Source of the DNA: a virus
Reading direction: 5' to 3' (one strand)
DNA: 35,372 nucleotides
IMG/VR virus record: IMGVR_UViG_3300007538_005819
Location: 1-35,372 of that record
Made by a program: the position numbers and the translations under genes. Positions 14,747 through 21,700 of this stretch are shown here, piece by piece (the stretch's first letter is position 1; each line of letters starts with the position of its first letter). A model generated the notes under the pieces. That model ran no database searches, was not told the DNA's origin, and saw only the letters and a list, made by a program, of their open reading frames with translations.

Positions 14747-15652
14747 TTAATTTATCAAAATTAATTTTTTTGTACAATTAGGACATGTAAATTTTTCTTC
14801 AAATCGCTTATCAAAAACAACTTCATTTTCACAAACACATTCTTTTATTTCAAAGTCTTCTTTATTTGGTGATTCTTGTGGTGTGTAATTACAAACCAAA
14901 GTTTTATCCATTATGTAAGCATATCTGTGTTTTTGTGTTCTAGGTAACCAAACTCCTTTAGCATCCTTAGTCGTACCTCTATAATTTTTTTTGAAAGTGC
15001 CGTCACCAATATAAAGAAAAAAGTCACTTTTTGGTGTGGATAATCCATAATAAGTGAAATTACACACCTGATAGATACTACCACTATGTCTAGAATTATC
15101 AGCTAAAGTAATTACCGCTCTAACATTTTCTTTTTTCAATAATCTAATTGATGTACCTAACAAAAATGATGTTGCATTAGTTCCATTTAAGTTTGGTAAA
15201 ACACATAGTCTAGATAATTCTAAAACTGTTTGGTCAGTATTGGGTAATCCAAACCAACCTTTCAGTGCAACATTACCTTGTGGATTTGAGAATGTTGTCA
15301 CACCTAAAATTTCTTCATCTCCTTTTTTAAATAATCCAAAAGAAAACTTAGCAAAGAACTTTGCGTCAGCCAAATAATGATATTTTTTTATAAATTCGTA
15401 AGCCTGACTTTTATCTATTCTTTTAATTAAATAATCTTTTTTCTTAAAATTATTATTATGTCTAGGTTTTTCTTTAAATACGGGAAAATTACCATGCGGT
15501 ACGACATATTCTTTATCTGTTGAATTATTTTTAATTTTATAACCACCTTCTACCTTTCCTAAATATATCCCAACATTATTAGAATTGGTTATAAATAAGT
15601 CACCATCTTTTAATTTAGATAATGTGGTAGATTCTTCGCTAAAATTTGTCAT
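14747..15652 (-). CDS. Mom-like DNA-modification acyltransferase-fold protein
   Basis: Residues 70-240 of 301 match the Mom/GNAT-like family: YHYLADAKFFAKFSFGLFK, then ELSRLCVLPNLNGTNATSFL, then AVITLADNSRHSGSIYQVCN and FTYYGLS. The order (E-L-S-R-L, N-A/T-S, ADxxxxHxGxIYQxxNFxYxG) is that of phage Mu Mom and relatives, which modify adenine in phage DNA to escape restriction. The N-terminal 60 residues look like a small beta-barrel (SH3-like), and the C-terminal 45 carry Cys pairs (CVCENE and CPNC), a likely zinc ribbon. Both additions could bind DNA. It is followed by the UV endonuclease gene upstream in the same direction. Confidence 0.7.
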   Translation of the reverse strand: MTNFSEESTTLSKLKDGDLFITNSNNVGIYLGKVEGGYKIKNNSTDKEYVVPHGNFPVFKEKPRHNNNFKKKDYLIKRIDKSQAYEFIKKYHYLADAKFFAKFSFGLFKKGDEEILGVTTFSNPQGNVALKGWFGLPNTDQTVLELSRLCVLPNLNGTNATSFLLGTSIRLLKKENVRAVITLADNSRHSGSIYQVCNFTYYGLSTPKSDFFLYIGDGTFKKNYRGTTKDAKGVWLPRTQKHRYAYIMDKTLVCNYTPQESPNKEDFEIKECVCENEVVFDKRFEEKFTCPNCTKKLILIN

Positions 15653-15691
15653 AATTTTATAATTTAATTAAAAATAAATAAAAAAAAATAA

Positions 15692-16606
15692 TTAAGTCAA
15701 TAAAGTATTAGTACTCTGATATTTTATTAGAGCGAGTTCTTTTTTCTTGGCCTCTAACATCACATCAACGTCTACACCATAGGTATTAATATATTCAGAG
15801 ATATAATCTGAATGTGCTTGTGGTTTAATAGTATCATTATTCTCATGTAATGATTTACTCTCAGAGTAGTGAACTACAGGTTTGATATCACCCCAAGTGC
15901 TTGCAGCAAGTTTAAGTGCTTCTTCTTCCGTCAGACCACCTGTATTAAATTTATGATGATGATAATCAAACACTATTGGTATCCCTATCCTTTCGTGTAT
16001 GTACATCAAATCCTTAACTGAATACATTGACTCTTTATCATCATTTTCGACAGTCAAACGTGTTTGTACGGATTTAGGTAATCTTTCAAAGTTCTTACAG
16101 AACCTATCCATAGCAGAAATCTTATCACCATACACACCATTACAATGTATATTAATTTTATTATATGGTGTTCTAGATAAACCAATTAAATCAAATATTT
16201 CACCGTGGTTTGATAAATCTTTTATTGTGTTTTCAATAACGTTATCGTTGGGTGATACCAAAACATTAAATGGACCTGGATGGAATGTAATTCTATGTCC
16301 ATATTTTTTAACCAAATGACCCAAACCACTTAACAAGTGTTTAATCCTAATGTAGTGAGGTAAATCAGATAATTTATATTCTGATGCCCAAGGAAAAATA
16401 TCCGAACTCATTCTAAAAAATTTAATACCATTATTTTCATTCCATTGTATAATTTTTATTAAATCTCTGACATTTAAAATTGATAACTCAGAAGCATAAT
16501 CGATACCTTTACTAATAAATGTTCGTTTAATCATAGACCTATTGGTTGTGACTTTGGGTTTTTCTTTAGATAAAGACATATTAATACAAGCGTATCCTAA
16601 ATTCAT
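15692..16606 (-). CDS. uvsE: UV-damage endonuclease (UVDE/UvsE family)
   Basis: I start at the ATG at 16604-16606 because the family begins M-x-LGYACxN; the longer frame to 16648 would need TTG and runs into the operator palindrome. The 304-residue TIM barrel shows LGYACINMSL, FFRMSSDIFPWAS, ITFHPGPFNVLVSP, INIHCNGVYGDK, LTVENDDKE and IVFDYHHHKFN, with the His, Glu and Asp metal ligands of the family. UVDE nicks 5' to UV photoproducts and starts excision repair without UvrABC. In a phage it would protect DNA against sunlight damage. It has a canonical host promoter and a palindrome in its leader. Confidence 0.92.
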   Translation of the reverse strand: MNLGYACINMSLSKEKPKVTTNRSMIKRTFISKGIDYASELSILNVRDLIKIIQWNENNGIKFFRMSSDIFPWASEYKLSDLPHYIRIKHLLSGLGHLVKKYGHRITFHPGPFNVLVSPNDNVIENTIKDLSNHGEIFDLIGLSRTPYNKINIHCNGVYGDKISAMDRFCKNFERLPKSVQTRLTVENDDKESMYSVKDLMYIHERIGIPIVFDYHHHKFNTGGLTEEEALKLAASTWGDIKPVVHYSESKSLHENNDTIKPQAHSDYISEYINTYGVDVDVMLEAKKKELALIKYQSTNTLLT

Positions 16607-16642
16607 ATCGAAATAGTTAAATTTTAAGTTTTGAACTACCCA

Positions 16643-16659
16643 AACCAATAGTATTGGTT
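16643..16659. promoter_or_regulatory. Perfect palindrome, operator or leader hairpin
   Basis: AACCAATA-G-TATTGGTT is a perfect 17-nt inverted repeat. It lies just downstream of the predicted start point (about 16668) of the UVDE transcript, where a repressor or RNA hairpin would act. Confidence 0.6.
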
Positions 16660-16662
16660 AGG

Positions 16663-16680
16663 TATTTGAGATTTCAAATA
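16663..16680. promoter_or_regulatory. Second inverted repeat, overlapping the -7 box
   Basis: TATTTGA-GATT-TCAAATA, 7-bp arms with a 4-nt spacer. The right arm is part of the UVDE -7 box, so a protein bound here would block RNA polymerase. Confidence 0.55.
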
Positions 16681-16706
16681 TAAAGAATATTTATTTAAAA
16701 AACAAA
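16675..16706 (-). promoter_or_regulatory. Canonical Bacteroidota promoter for UVDE
   Basis: The minus strand reads TTTG (16703-16706), 20 nt, TATATTTG (16675-16682). The -33 box overlaps the ATG of the divergent gene at 16706. Confidence 0.75.
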
Positions 16707-16960
16707 TGAAAGATAGAATAAAAAAATTATTAAGAGAATTTAGTATTGACGAACTAGATAGAAAAACATATAAAGATGGTCAATTATCTTTAGAATATAT
16801 AGATGCTTACGATTACCCAAAATATGTTATTTATTATGATACAGAAGAACCAGTAGATGGTTATGGTGATGAAACAAATATAGTAGTCGCTGAATTAGAT
16901 TCTAGATTTTTTGATGAAAGAATGGCTAGAATAATATTACAATACCTAATAACTAGGTAA
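16706..16960 (+). CDS. Small acidic protein with capsid-targeting-like leader
   Basis: The 84-residue protein begins MKDRIKKLLREFSIDELDRK: a basic amphipathic helix ending L-R-E, as in the leaders of the larger neighbours. The rest is acidic and beta-rich (YVIYYDTEEPVDGYGDETN, VVAELDSRFFDERMARIILQ). No family is recognised. It is the only plus-strand gene between two minus-strand runs, diverging from UVDE and ending at a bidirectional terminator at 16989-17018. A TATTTAT box lies 11 nt upstream of its ATG. It may be a small virion-internal protein. Confidence 0.6.
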   Translation: MKDRIKKLLREFSIDELDRKTYKDGQLSLEYIDAYDYPKYVIYYDTEEPVDGYGDETNIVVAELDSRFFDERMARIILQYLITR

Positions 16961-16988
16961 ACTATTCAACTAAAATTTAGATATGTTC

Positions 16989-17018
16989 AAAAAAAAAACC
17001 CCAATATGGGGTTTTTTT
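16989..17018. terminator. Bidirectional intrinsic terminator
   Basis: CCCC (16999-17002) and GGGG (17008-17011) are flanked by ten A on the left and seven T on the right, so U-runs exist in both directions. It serves the 16706 gene on the plus strand and the RNA/TROVE transcript on the minus strand. Confidence 0.8.
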
Positions 17019-17090
17019 ACATTATCAGGAAGGTATTGATTGTTGCGTTATCATTTAATTTAAAGTAGATTGCTGAAACCTTCCTTATTT
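16989..17090 (-). ncRNA. Possible Y-RNA-like small RNA next to the TROVE gene
   Basis: On the minus strand, after a TATAAATA-like stretch, a segment of about 95 nt begins with GGAAGGT (17034-17028 complement pairing with 17078-17084). These arms close a 7-bp stem around about 43 nt of A/T-rich loop, then comes the terminator hairpin. A short RNA with paired ends and a large internal loop is the Y-RNA plan, and bacterial Y RNAs lie beside the gene for their Ro60 partner, as here. There is no sequence match to known Y RNA motifs that I can claim, so this is inference from position and shape. Confidence 0.4.
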
Positions 17091-17097
17091 ATATAAA

Positions 17098-17112
17098 CGT
17101 GAACTTATCACG
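17098..17112. other. Small hairpin in the region after the TROVE gene
   Basis: CGTGA and TCACG pair around a 5-nt loop. It lies just upstream of the possible small RNA. Confidence 0.4.
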
Positions 17113-17124
17113 GAATTTTTAAAA

Positions 17125-17289
17125 TCTGATGAGTAGTCAGAATATGGGTGAACTCTTTTTTAATTTAGGACTTCTGAGACTAAAAATCCCTTTTTTATTT
17201 TTTCAACAAGGTGGGGGAATATTTCCACCTCTCTCTTTCATAGTTATATTTAACTTTTGCTGAAAGTATTCTTTGGTCTACTCATCAGA
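17125..17289. repeat. Long-range 12-bp inverted repeat around a hairpin, covering the TROVE stop codon
   Basis: TCTGATGAGTAG (17125-17136) is perfectly complementary to CTACTCATCAGA (17278-17289), which contains the TROVE stop codon. Each arm can also fold alone (TCTGA/TCAGA at 17125-17141; GGTCT/AGACC at 17275-17291), with partly complementary loops. Between them is AGGTGG/CCACCT (17209-17230). This stretch holds no gene and looks like a structured 3' untranslated region. Confidence 0.6.
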
Positions 17290-18700
17290 CCGTTATTGGT
17301 TCGTATCGAAGTGAATCGACAGTCTCCATCATCATGTTGTAAGGTGTGAAGTTATCACAAGTTAAAACATTTTTCATGATTGAAGGTGAGAATCCAGATA
17401 CTAGTACTGTCCCCATTTCATTAAATGAAGTTGGGAAATTATCGTTTCTAGCATTTATGTTCCAGTAAACGATATCTGGTGTTTTATACCCAGCATTCTC
17501 AAACATCTCTTTAATCATTTGTTGTGCGGTTGGGTTCCATTTACCTAACACATTAGCTGAATCGAATTCCATGTCTGAAAGAATCAGAACTTTAGTTGGC
17601 ATCTCATGTTGAGACACTTGATGCTTGACTGCTTGTTCTAAAATTAATTCAAAAGTAGATGCTAAGTTTGTATTCATACCCCAATCAGCTCTTTTTAGTT
17701 GTTGATATCTATCTTTTAAATCACCATTAAGTACTTGAAATGTTGGTCTCTCTGAGAACGTAATAAACGTATCTTTGAACTGACCTATATTTCTTTCCGA
17801 AATATATAGACCTAGTGATATTGCAACATCCATACAAGAAACATTAGGATTGTTACCCGCTGAACATACCATAGAACCCGAAACATCTACAACTGGTAGT
17901 ATTCTTTCTTCAGAACCTTCCATATAGTTAGGTAAAGCTTTCCACTGTTCACTCGCAATTTCGGAGTCCCCAAACTTAAGTGATTTAGTGATATCATAAG
18001 GATATACCGCTCCAGCGTTAATTTTCACAGTACCCTTTTTAAGAGAATTAATATATTCTCTATATCTTTCACCGTCATTTTTGTGGAAAGCTTTTTGGTA
18101 TCTAGATGCGGCTAAGGATGGTAATTTAGAATAATCAATATTCTCCCATTTTTTAGAACACATACTAGTTTCAACCACATTAGTCAAACTAACTAATAAT
18201 TTACGATACTCTTTAGGTGTCATATTCAAATACTTTCTAATTGTATTTGCCTTAACACCTTTTCTTGGCATCCACTTTGCACATAAACCATCTTTGTTGT
18301 TTAAAGCTGATTTAATTAATTCAAGTGGTTCCAACCAACAGTTGTCTGTACCTACAAGAGTTAGGACATCGTCCCATCTTCCATATTCACTAATTAAGTG
18401 AACATTTTTTTTAAGTACTTCACTGTGGTTTTTACATAACCAACCTAAAATATCTCTAAAAATTTGTCTTTCACCAGCACCTTCTCTCACATCTCTTGCC
18501 CAGAATAAAATTTTCATAGCAATTAGAGCGTCTTCATTATATGCTTTTGAGAACTTTGAAATAAGTTTTTTCTTATTTATCCCTCTCATCGCACCTATCT
18601 GAAAAAATAGGTTCACACAGTGGTTCAAAGAAGATGAATTAGTTGCCATCCCATTTTCGGTTACCGTGTCTTGTGTCTGAAGTGCGTCTCTCAAATTCAT
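17285..18700 (-). CDS. Ro60-like protein: TROVE/DUF2828-type helical repeats plus VWA domain
   Basis: In 471 residues, about 25-250 are helical repeats with MKILFWARDVREGAGERQIF, the signature of the TROVE/DUF2828 group. Residues 265-440 are a von Willebrand A domain with a MIDAS D272-V-S-G-S276 and a later LSDMEFD. Ro60 proteins form a ring that binds Y RNAs and misfolded RNAs and works in RNA quality control and stress or UV survival. Only part of the canonical Ro60 sequence is recognisable, so RNA binding is inferred. The adjoining non-coding region fits a partner RNA. It is transcribed from an E. coli-like promoter at 18777-18805 and has a TATTTAT box 1 nt before the ATG. Confidence 0.8.
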   Translation of the reverse strand: MNLRDALQTQDTVTENGMATNSSSLNHCVNLFFQIGAMRGINKKKLISKFSKAYNEDALIAMKILFWARDVREGAGERQIFRDILGWLCKNHSEVLKKNVHLISEYGRWDDVLTLVGTDNCWLEPLELIKSALNNKDGLCAKWMPRKGVKANTIRKYLNMTPKEYRKLLVSLTNVVETSMCSKKWENIDYSKLPSLAASRYQKAFHKNDGERYREYINSLKKGTVKINAGAVYPYDITKSLKFGDSEIASEQWKALPNYMEGSEERILPVVDVSGSMVCSAGNNPNVSCMDVAISLGLYISERNIGQFKDTFITFSERPTFQVLNGDLKDRYQQLKRADWGMNTNLASTFELILEQAVKHQVSQHEMPTKVLILSDMEFDSANVLGKWNPTAQQMIKEMFENAGYKTPDIVYWNINARNDNFPTSFNEMGTVLVSGFSPSIMKNVLTCDNFTPYNMMMETVDSLRYEPITV

Positions 18701-18701
18701 G

Positions 18702-18708
18702 ATAAATA
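18702..18708 (-). promoter_or_regulatory. TATTTAT box before the TROVE gene
   Basis: CCTATTTATC precedes the ATG at 18700, gap 1 nt. The gene also has a separate sigma70-like promoter upstream. Confidence 0.3.
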
Positions 18709-18776
18709 GGTTAATTTAATTTTTGGTTAGTATTATAAATATTAAATAAATTAGTAAAAGTGACTAACGTTGTTCA

Positions 18777-18805
18777 AGTATATTAAAAAAAATCACTCCT
18801 GTCAA
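18777..18805 (-). promoter_or_regulatory. Consensus sigma70-type promoter (TTGACA, 17 nt, TATACT)
   Basis: The minus strand has TTGACA (18800-18805), a 17-nt spacer and TATACT (18777-18782). This is the E. coli-type, not the Bacteroidota-type, promoter. It would start transcription about 70 nt before the TROVE gene. Confidence 0.6.
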
Positions 18806-18834
18806 GCCCCAAGACGTAATTTTTTTATTTTTTT

Positions 18835-19053
18835 TTAATTTCCAATTTTTTCCATAAATAAATTAAGGTTTTCCAACTTGTCGTTGGCCGAAGCTAACTT
18901 ATCTAAAGCTATCATCGCCTCCTCTACTTGTTGTGGATGTTCACCAATACCAACACTATTACACATGTAATTGTTTAGTGTAAATTCTGCTTCTGCTTTT
19001 TCAGCTTCACATTGTGCTTTTAAAGCTAAGTACATTAAATCTTTCCCTTTCAT
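18835..19053 (-). CDS. Small acidic helical protein
   Basis: The 72-residue protein is almost wholly alpha-helical: MKGKDLMYLALKAQCEAEKA, then EFTLNNYMCNSVGIGEHPQQ and a C-terminal helix EEAMIALDKLASANDKLENL. No family is recognised and there are no catalytic or metal motifs. It may be a small adaptor or inhibitor. Upstream DNA is A-rich; downstream lies the 134-nt space holding the TROVE promoter. Confidence 0.6.
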   Translation of the reverse strand: MKGKDLMYLALKAQCEAEKAEAEFTLNNYMCNSVGIGEHPQQVEEAMIALDKLASANDKLENLNLFMEKIGN

Positions 19054-19097
19054 TTTTTTTAATTTGTTTTTAATTGTGAATTTTTAATATGTTGTAA

Positions 19098-19700
19098 TTA
19101 GTGAAATGAAACAAAACCATTTTCTGATGCAACTTTAAAAGCTTCTTTCCAATCATCATATTTTGCAAAAAACCATTCCATATCTCTAATATCATATTCT
19201 TTGTATGGGTGTACTTTTAAAAACCACATATCTATGTTTTCTTTGATTTTACCTTCATTATTTATAAAATCATTATATAGTTTTTTACTTAACTTAGGTC
19301 CTATTATACCATCTGAATCTGAAAAATTAATTAATTCTGAAAATGGTGGACTTTCTGGTTTACCAATTATTGATTCATCTTCTAATGACCAAACTTCTTG
19401 AGCTCCACCTGAGAAACCAGCAGCTAAAGCTAAATCATCTCTCCATTCATTATACCCACTATAACTACCAGCCCTAAATGAATTTTCACCCAAATTACGT
19501 GGTACCAAATACCAACCATTTTCTAAACCTTCTAAATGTTTTGGCCAATTACTATTTTTTTTGTCTATGTAATAAAGATAGTTATTTGGATATTGTTTAT
19601 CCCATTCATCAAATTCCTTATTAAAAGGTTTAACACCTTTTGGTACTTTATTGGGTGGTATATGTTCTACGTTTGAATAATATGATATATCTAATCCCAT
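19098..19700 (-). CDS. Conserved-looking phage protein of unknown function
   Basis: The 200-residue soluble protein begins MGLDISYYSNVEHIPPNKVP and has a central motif FRAGSYSGYNEWRDDLALAA. It is rich in Trp and Tyr and contains FSELINFSDSDGIIGPKLSK. This MGLDI...FRAGSYSGYN-W layout is one I associate with conserved phage and bacterial proteins of unknown role that may bind a ligand; I cannot name a function. Its start overlaps the stop of the glutaredoxin gene (TAATG), so it is the last gene of the redox/glutamine synthetase operon. Confidence 0.6.
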   Translation of the reverse strand: MGLDISYYSNVEHIPPNKVPKGVKPFNKEFDEWDKQYPNNYLYYIDKKNSNWPKHLEGLENGWYLVPRNLGENSFRAGSYSGYNEWRDDLALAAGFSGGAQEVWSLEDESIIGKPESPPFSELINFSDSDGIIGPKLSKKLYNDFINNEGKIKENIDMWFLKVHPYKEYDIRDMEWFFAKYDDWKEAFKVASENGFVSFH

Positions 19701-19972
19701 TATAACATTAATTTTTTAATCTTTTCTACACCCTCTTCAATTTCATCAAAATCATTATCTGGTGCCAAATAAATTTTACTTTTTTCGTCATGATTCACGA
19801 TACAAGCTGTTGGTATATATTGTGTGTTAGCTTCTTTACTAACTTTATCCCACTCTTTATCAAATCTTTCAATATCTCTGACTAAAAATTTAATCCCTTC
19901 TTTTTCTAATAAATTTTTCATTTTAGTACACCAAGGACACCCTTCTTCTGAATATATTAATAATGTTTTCAT
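19700..19972 (-). CDS. Glutaredoxin
   Basis: A 90-residue protein of standard glutaredoxin length. It has the dithiol active site C12-P-W-C15 in IYSEEGCPWCTKM, an IPTACIV cis-Pro segment at about 55-61, and a C-terminal helix FDEIEEGVEKIKKL. It probably reduces ribonucleotide reductase or other phage proteins using glutathione or an alternative thiol. It is the first of three adjacent thioredoxin-fold genes and is linked by overlap to the 200-residue unknown protein. Confidence 0.85.
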   Translation of the reverse strand: MKTLLIYSEEGCPWCTKMKNLLEKEGIKFLVRDIERFDKEWDKVSKEANTQYIPTACIVNHDEKSKIYLAPDNDFDEIEEGVEKIKKLML

Positions 19973-19978
19973 ATAATA

Positions 19979-20290
19979 TTAATTTAAATAGTAGTTAATT
20001 TTATCTTTGTAAAAACTTTTTTCTCGCAAACCAACAATTCTTTCTACTTCAACACCTTCTTTGTATATTATAATAGTTGGTATACTCCTTACTTGATGTT
20101 GAGACGAAGCTTCTGCATTATCAGTAACATTAACTTTACCTATTACTGCTTTATCAGCGAAATCATTTTCCAATTCTTCTATAGTTGGTGTTAACATCCT
20201 ACATGGTCCACACCATTCAGCCCAAAAATCAACTAGAACAACACGATTTTCTTTAATTGTGCTTTCTAATGTGTTATCGTTTAATTCCAT
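19979..20290 (-). CDS. trxA: Thioredoxin
   Basis: The 103-residue protein is a full thioredoxin: VLVDFWAEW26-C27-G-P-C30-RMLTPTIEEL, the buried Asp D21, cis-Pro in RSIPTIIIYKEG, and the final GLREKSFYKDKINYYL helix. It reduces disulfides in cytoplasmic proteins and can serve as processivity factor of some phage polymerases, although nothing here shows that. It sits between two glutaredoxin-like genes and upstream of the glutamine synthetase stop-to-start run. A TATTTAT box is 4 nt before its ATG, inside the end of the preceding gene's spacer. Confidence 0.92.
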   Translation of the reverse strand: MELNDNTLESTIKENRVVLVDFWAEWCGPCRMLTPTIEELENDFADKAVIGKVNVTDNAEASSQHQVRSIPTIIIYKEGVEVERIVGLREKSFYKDKINYYLN

Positions 20291-20292
20291 AA

Positions 20293-20568
20293 TTATAAAT
20301 ATTGTTTTAATTCTAACAAAGCCTCATCTGGTGTATTAAAATCTCTACCAGCAGCTATATAAATTCTATTTTTTTTATCTTCTACCAAAATAGTAGGTGT
20401 ATACATAATGTTAGAATTAGTTTTTAATTCTTCTTTTCTTATTTCTTCCCAAAGTTCTTTGTTTTTTAATACTTCAATAACTTTGTATTTTATATTTTCT
20501 TGTGTCAGTAGGTCTTTTAAAGCGACACAAGTTTTACATTCCCATTGACTAAATAATGTTATTCTCAT
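20293..20568 (-). CDS. Thioredoxin-fold protein with CKTC active site
   Basis: The 91-residue product reads MRITLFSQWECKTCVALKDL, with a redox pair C11-K-T-C14 and a later IMYTPTILVEDKKN (cis-Pro) and ARDFNTPDEALLELKQ-like helix. The CKTC pair is unusual between thioredoxin (CGPC) and glutaredoxin (CPYC). Function is probably disulfide exchange, perhaps specialised for a phage partner. It ends 2 nt before the thioredoxin start and begins 3 nt after the glutamine synthetase stop. Confidence 0.75.
   Translation of the reverse strand: MRITLFSQWECKTCVALKDLLTQENIKYKVIEVLKNKELWEEIRKEELKTNSNIMYTPTILVEDKKNRIYIAAGRDFNTPDEALLELKQYL
20295..20301 (-). promoter_or_regulatory. TATTTAT box before thioredoxin
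   Basis: AATATTTATAATT directly precedes the ATG at 20290, gap 4 nt. It overlaps the end of the gene at 20293. Confidence 0.35.
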
Positions 20569-20571
20569 ATT

Positions 20572-21651
20572 TTAAACTTCAATTGTTCTAAATTTATTTT
20601 CTGCTTTTAATAAAGTATCATAAATAATACCACATAATAAGTATGGATTAGCATTACTAGCTGGTCTTCTATCTTCCAAATAACCCTTCCAACCATTTTC
20701 TATTGTACTTATAGGTATTCTTATACTAGCACCTCTATCACTTACACCATAACTAAATTTATCAATGTGTTGGGTTTCATGTAATCCAGTTAATCTTTTT
20801 TCATTCCCATCACCATATAATTTAATATGGTTTTTATGGTTTTTACCAAACTCTTCACAAATAGATTCAATCATTTCTTTTCCACCAACTTCTCTAGTTA
20901 AATCACTAGAAAAATTAACATGCAACCCAGAACCATTCCAGTCTCCTTTAATTGGTTTTGGATTAAAATTAACTTTTAAATCATATTTTTCTGTTAATCT
21001 TATTAACAAAAATCTAGATAACCATAATTCATCACTAGCTTTTTTAGCTCCTTCTGAAAATACTTGGTACTCCCACTGTCCTACCATCACTTCAGCATTA
21101 ACACCAGTAATATTAAGATTAGCTTCCAAACAAACTTGTAAATGTTCTTCTATAATATCACGACCTACAACATTTTCAGAACCCACACCACAATAATATT
21201 GTCCTTGTGGTTTAGGATAACCTTCACTTGGGAAACCCAAAGGTTTGTTATTTTTTATTGTTAAAGTATATTCTTGTTCAAAACCAAACCAATATTGTTC
21301 ATCATCAATTAAATTATGTCTATAATTTGTTTCATGTGGTGAACCATCAGCATTTAAAACTTCACACATAACTAAATAACCATCTAATCGTTGTGGGTCC
21401 ATTATAACATGAACTGGTTTTAATAAACAATCTGAATTATTACCATCAGCTTGTTTAGTTGATGAACCGTCAAATGACCATTGAGGTAATTCTTCGGGAC
21501 AAGGAATTACTCTTCCATTATAAGCCAATGTTCTCTTAGTTTGCATTTTGGGGTCACTCATTGGGTCATAATCCCATATTTTGGTTTTACTCCTTAATTT
21601 TTGTGTTGGTTGGTAACCATCTAACCAAATATACTCTAGTTTTACTTTCAT
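20572..21651 (-). CDS. Glutamine synthetase, type II (eukaryote-like)
   Basis: 359 residues with the GSII landmarks: N-terminal beta-grasp LEYIWLDGYQPTQKLRSKT, WSFDGSSTKQADGNNSDCLL, FGFEQEYTL (metal-binding Glu pair), GVNAEVMVGQWEYQVF, NGSGLHVNFS, and RGASIRIPISTIENGWKGYL followed by EDRRPASNANPY. Length equals that of flavobacterial GSII, so it is intact. It joins ammonia to glutamate with ATP. In infected cells it could keep glutamine available for nucleotide and amino-acid synthesis. Its position with thioredoxin and glutaredoxins suggests one metabolic takeover operon. Origin from a Bacteroidota host is likely. Confidence 0.93.
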   Translation of the reverse strand: MKVKLEYIWLDGYQPTQKLRSKTKIWDYDPMSDPKMQTKRTLAYNGRVIPCPEELPQWSFDGSSTKQADGNNSDCLLKPVHVIMDPQRLDGYLVMCEVLNADGSPHETNYRHNLIDDEQYWFGFEQEYTLTIKNNKPLGFPSEGYPKPQGQYYCGVGSENVVGRDIIEEHLQVCLEANLNITGVNAEVMVGQWEYQVFSEGAKKASDELWLSRFLLIRLTEKYDLKVNFNPKPIKGDWNGSGLHVNFSSDLTREVGGKEMIESICEEFGKNHKNHIKLYGDGNEKRLTGLHETQHIDKFSYGVSDRGASIRIPISTIENGWKGYLEDRRPASNANPYLLCGIIYDTLLKAENKFRTIEV

Positions 21652-21700
21652 CTTAATAATGTATCGTATTTTTATTTATATTTAAACATAATAACTAATT

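Noticed and set aside
16607-16648. Longer UVDE start at 16648
   Set aside because: It needs TTG, lies inside the palindrome, and family members begin at M-x-LGYACxN.
17125-17145. CTGATGAG, a hammerhead ribozyme core element, on both strands near the TROVE gene
   Set aside because: The required GAAA and the flanking three-stem arrangement are not found; the match follows from the 12-bp inverted repeat.
20765-21196. 143-codon plus-strand frame opposite glutamine synthetase
   Set aside because: Mirror of a certain gene; Ser/Pro/Phe-rich composition is typical of antisense frames.
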